Made by a program: the position numbers and the translations under genes. Shown here piece by piece: positions 61,472 through 64,000 of a DNA stretch of 64,000 nucleotides (positions within the stretch are counted from its first letter, which is position 1; the number at the start of each line of letters is the position of its first letter). This DNA is from Rhytidiadelphus loreus (lineage: Eukaryota > Streptophyta > Bryopsida > Hypnales > Hylocomiaceae), in assembly GCA_947034895.1 (NCBI GenBank), contig OX344762.1:88468981-88532980 (forward strand). The letters are read 5' to 3'. Under the pieces are notes generated by a model. The model saw only the letters and a program-made list of their open reading frames with translations, made no database searches and was not told where the DNA came from.

Positions 61472-63293
61472 TCAAGGGGTGGACAGCAACACTTTGCCCG
61501 CTCCTCCAGCTCCTGCATTCGCTTTTTGAAACGCCTCCTCAATATCCTCCATCGCCACCTTCACCCCGCCCACTTCCGGCAACACCTTCGTCTTCACAAG
61601 CTTCCCAACTTCCTCCGCGAAAACGTTGCGCTTGGCCTCCCAGATGCGCAGCAACCCCCACCCGGTGAGCTTGACGCCGCGGAAGAGGTCCGGCAACGAC
61701 GCCGACGCGTCGAACGTGCCGCTCATCGACCCGAACAGGATCACGGTGCCGTCGTCACGCACGCTCGCGCACACGGGCTTCGTCGCGACTCCGCCCACGC
61801 AGTCCAGACCTGCGTACGCGCCGAGGTTGTTTGTGATCGACTTCACGCGGGTGACAATGTCCTCGTCGATGGTGCAAATCACCTCGTCCGCGCCCAAAGC
61901 CTTCAGCTCAGAAACCTGCAAGGAGAAGGCAGGATGTCGCTATTAGGGACAGTGCCGACACATTGCAAGAAAGTCATGGGCAAAATGCAATGAGGGATCC
62001 AGGTTGCAATGTAATAAGGGATGTCAGGAAATTCTCAAAATTCAAAAGATTCTCAAAAATTCAGAAGAGTCTCGAAATTCGGAGTCCCAACATTCAGAAG
62101 ACCCCCGACATCCAGCTTCCTCTATAGTTGCTGCCAAACAAGAAAGATACTATGCGAATTTGCCGGAATTGGTAGAATTCTTGGAGGGATTAGGTCGAAA
62201 TTGCATGAAGAGAGGGAATGTTGACCTGTTCCTTTCGGCGGACCACGTTGATGGTTTTGATTCCGAAGTAGTGCTTCGCGAGAGTGATCACGTAGCGTCC
62301 CAGGACCGATGCGGCGGCTGTTTGGAGAAGATACTCGCCTTTGGGGATTTGCAGATCCTCCACGAGCCCGAAGGCTGTCCAGGGGTTGATCACGAACTGC
62401 GCGGCGGTTTCGTCGGAGACGGAGTCCGGGACAGGCCACACGTAATCTTCGGCGACGGTGATGTACTCCTGCCAGGATCCGCTACCCTGCACGGCGTGGT
62501 TGAGCAGGAATGGCACTACGCGTTGGCCCAGTTTGAGCTTTGTCACGCCTTTGCCCAACTGCGTTCATACTTGAATTCAGTGAATTGGTCGCATTCTCGG
62601 GTAACAGAGTTCAAGACATGTGCTCCAGGAATGATGCAATGAACTATGCCGACATTCCCATTGGGTGTGTTACTGTAATAGAGCGAGATTTCCTTGTTTT
62701 TTTCCCATTTGGACACTACGCAATTTTTCGCCCTCGAACCTCATCCCAGAAATTGCAAGACTCTCCCGAAAGTTCGCACTCTGACACCCCTAATAGTTCT
62801 TCTCAAGACAGGGTAGGAATCAGGCAATTTCTTTTGCACAGGCATTTTCTGAAGAACTATTATAAATTGAACTAGAAAACCAAAGAATGCACCAGAAAAC
62901 GCATTTGACTGAACCTACTAGTATTTTCTTACAAGGAATGCATGCATACTAGGTCAGATGAATCGGGGTAAGAAATCATGCATTCAATCGACTCAAACCA
63001 GCAAGTCGTAGCTAGTTCAGTTACATTAACGACTTTTGACTCCCCAGCAAAGACTCAATTCCAAGGTTCACATGAGGCCTTACCGAGTGCACAATGCCGA
63101 ATCCTTCGTATCCCGGAACAACGGGCTTCCCGAGTTGCTGATACACAATGGGTGCAAAAATGGGGTCCATGATATTCAGAGGCCGCAAGGTGATGTGCAC
63201 CACCACCTGCCCAGGTTGTGGTTCCGGCACTGGTAAACCCGTGACCAGCTCATACTTCTTCGTGTCACCCTTGTACACAATTGTTTTCGCCAT
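61472..63293 (-). CDS. MDR-family NAD(P)H-dependent reductase (enoyl/quinone reductase-like)
   Basis: Exons on the - strand: 63293-63084, 62558-62226, 61915-61472. Introns are GT-AG and phase 0, and the product is 328 aa. The N-terminal GroES-like domain (about 1-115) includes PVPEPQPGQVVVHI, PVVPGYEGFGIV and LKLGQRVVPFL. The Rossmann domain (about 120-290) includes the nucleotide-binding turn LLQTAAASVLGRYVITLAKH and INVVRRKEQ. The LKALGADEVI spacing is as in trans-2-enoyl-CoA reductase (MECR) and related quinone reductases. I see no zinc-ligand set of alcohol dehydrogenases and no transit peptide, so it is probably cytosolic. The ATG at 63293 gives the family start; the upstream in-frame extension begins with GTG and is rejected. 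Exons are much GC-richer than the flanks. Exact substrate unknown. Confidence 0.93.
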
Positions 63294-64000
63294 TGCTGCG
63301 CTTACTACGCTGCCCCTCACCTGTCAACTCTTGGAATAATCTTACTAGTCAGATCTCAATCAACACAATCTAAGTACAGAATTGTACAGAATTGAGTAGT
63401 TGCAGTGAGGAGCTTCGTGTACAGAACTGAGTACCTGTTTATGATACACTAGCTTGCACGAAATAATGCTGGCAACAAGCTTGAGTCTGCACATCTATTT
63501 GTTGGCAGGCTGGAATTTGTATTTGGAATGGGAAGGTGACGTCGAAATTCTCGATCGATGGGAATGAGGTCAGCTGTCCACGGTATTCCTGCCCGTGACG
63601 TCGACCGTTTGTTGTACTTCATTGATTTCAAAAGGATTGCCACCTGTATCAAATGAATTCTCTGCCAAGGAGAAGAGTCACCCCACATGGTCCAGCCTCG
63701 GCTTGCTTGCGGCCTACGGTGCGAGCATCCCAAAATGCCACTTTTGGCGGGGGGGGAGACGTTGCAGTCTCCATGGTCAAATTTGTCCACGGAGGGAGGA
63801 GCGTTTAGAAGCTACCCTGGAGGAAGTTTGACGGTTGCTACCGTACTCAAAACCTTGTGCTTGAAAAACTATATGTAAAGCATTGCATGGAGTATAACCA
63901 AGCAAGGGCTTGGAAGAAATTGTAAGTTAATGCAAGGATTGGGGTCGACTGAAGAGCTAGATGTAAGACAAATTATGTTCACTATAGGGGTCTCCTTTAA
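63294..64000 (-). promoter_or_regulatory. Upstream region of the reductase gene
   Basis: Two TGACGTC palindromes (63537-63543 and 63596-63602) lie about 245 and 305 bases upstream of the start codon. Such TGACG cores bind plant bZIP (TGA/CRE-type) factors, which often control detoxifying reductases. Regulation is inferred. No other gene is recognised to the end of the window. Confidence 0.4.

Noticed and set aside
61418..62642. Long + strand open frames over the reductase gene
   Set aside because: They are shadows of GC-rich - strand exons that have clear domains.
1..64000. CRISPR array, bacterial operon or organelle DNA
   Set aside because: The genes are spliced and eukaryotic, the repeats lack CRISPR spacing, and no plastid or mitochondrial gene was seen.

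Overview
This window is nuclear DNA of a land plant. The evidence is spliced genes of plant-specific or plant-type families with GT-AG introns, a telo-box in one promoter, and plant-type transposons. The spacers are AT-rich and gene-poor, and I cannot place the species more closely.

Four genes can be read end to end. (1) An IQD calmodulin-binding scaffold gene, + strand, five coding exons from 5868 to 9810, 554 aa. (2) STE24, the CAAX prenyl protease, - strand, 11410-12699, 429 aa without introns; it converges on the IQD gene. (3) A 2-oxoglutarate/Fe(II) oxygenase, + strand, five coding exons from 26068 to 29302, 350 aa. (4) A medium-chain dehydrogenase/reductase of the enoyl-reductase/quinone-reductase type, - strand, three exons from 63293 down to 61472, 328 aa. 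Two weaker gene-like signals are the spliced 3' exons of an unrecognised protein on the - strand (33350-33950) and an orphan first exon beside a TTAGGG-type run (16032-16175). The genes are not functionally linked; this is ordinary eukaryotic gene order.

Layout: 1-5867 holds diverged repeats and the upstream region of IQD; 5868-12699 holds the IQD/STE24 convergent pair; 12.7-24.6 kb is AT-rich spacer with small DNA transposons; 24.6-29.3 kb is the oxygenase; 29.3-33.3 kb is spacer with MITE-like elements; 33.3-37.9 kb is a gene-like region containing a tandem duplication of about 1.7-2.0 kb; 38-41.7 kb is spacer ending in a 1.1 kb foldback. From 42.2 to 59.4 kb lies one decayed L1-type LINE split by a CACTA element, two long related LTR-type insertions (4.9 and 4.0 kb) and a MITE. 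From 59.4 kb come another foldback and a second copy of a 302-bp MITE, then the reductase gene.

The most unusual content is the nested transposon cluster. Its two long TG...CA insertions share a TATA promoter and each carries, well downstream of it, a short acidic ATG exon ending at a splice donor. Also notable are a TTAA-flanked piggyBac-like element, an exactly length-matched pair of TA-flanked MITEs, and a hairpin kept in both halves of the tandem duplication.
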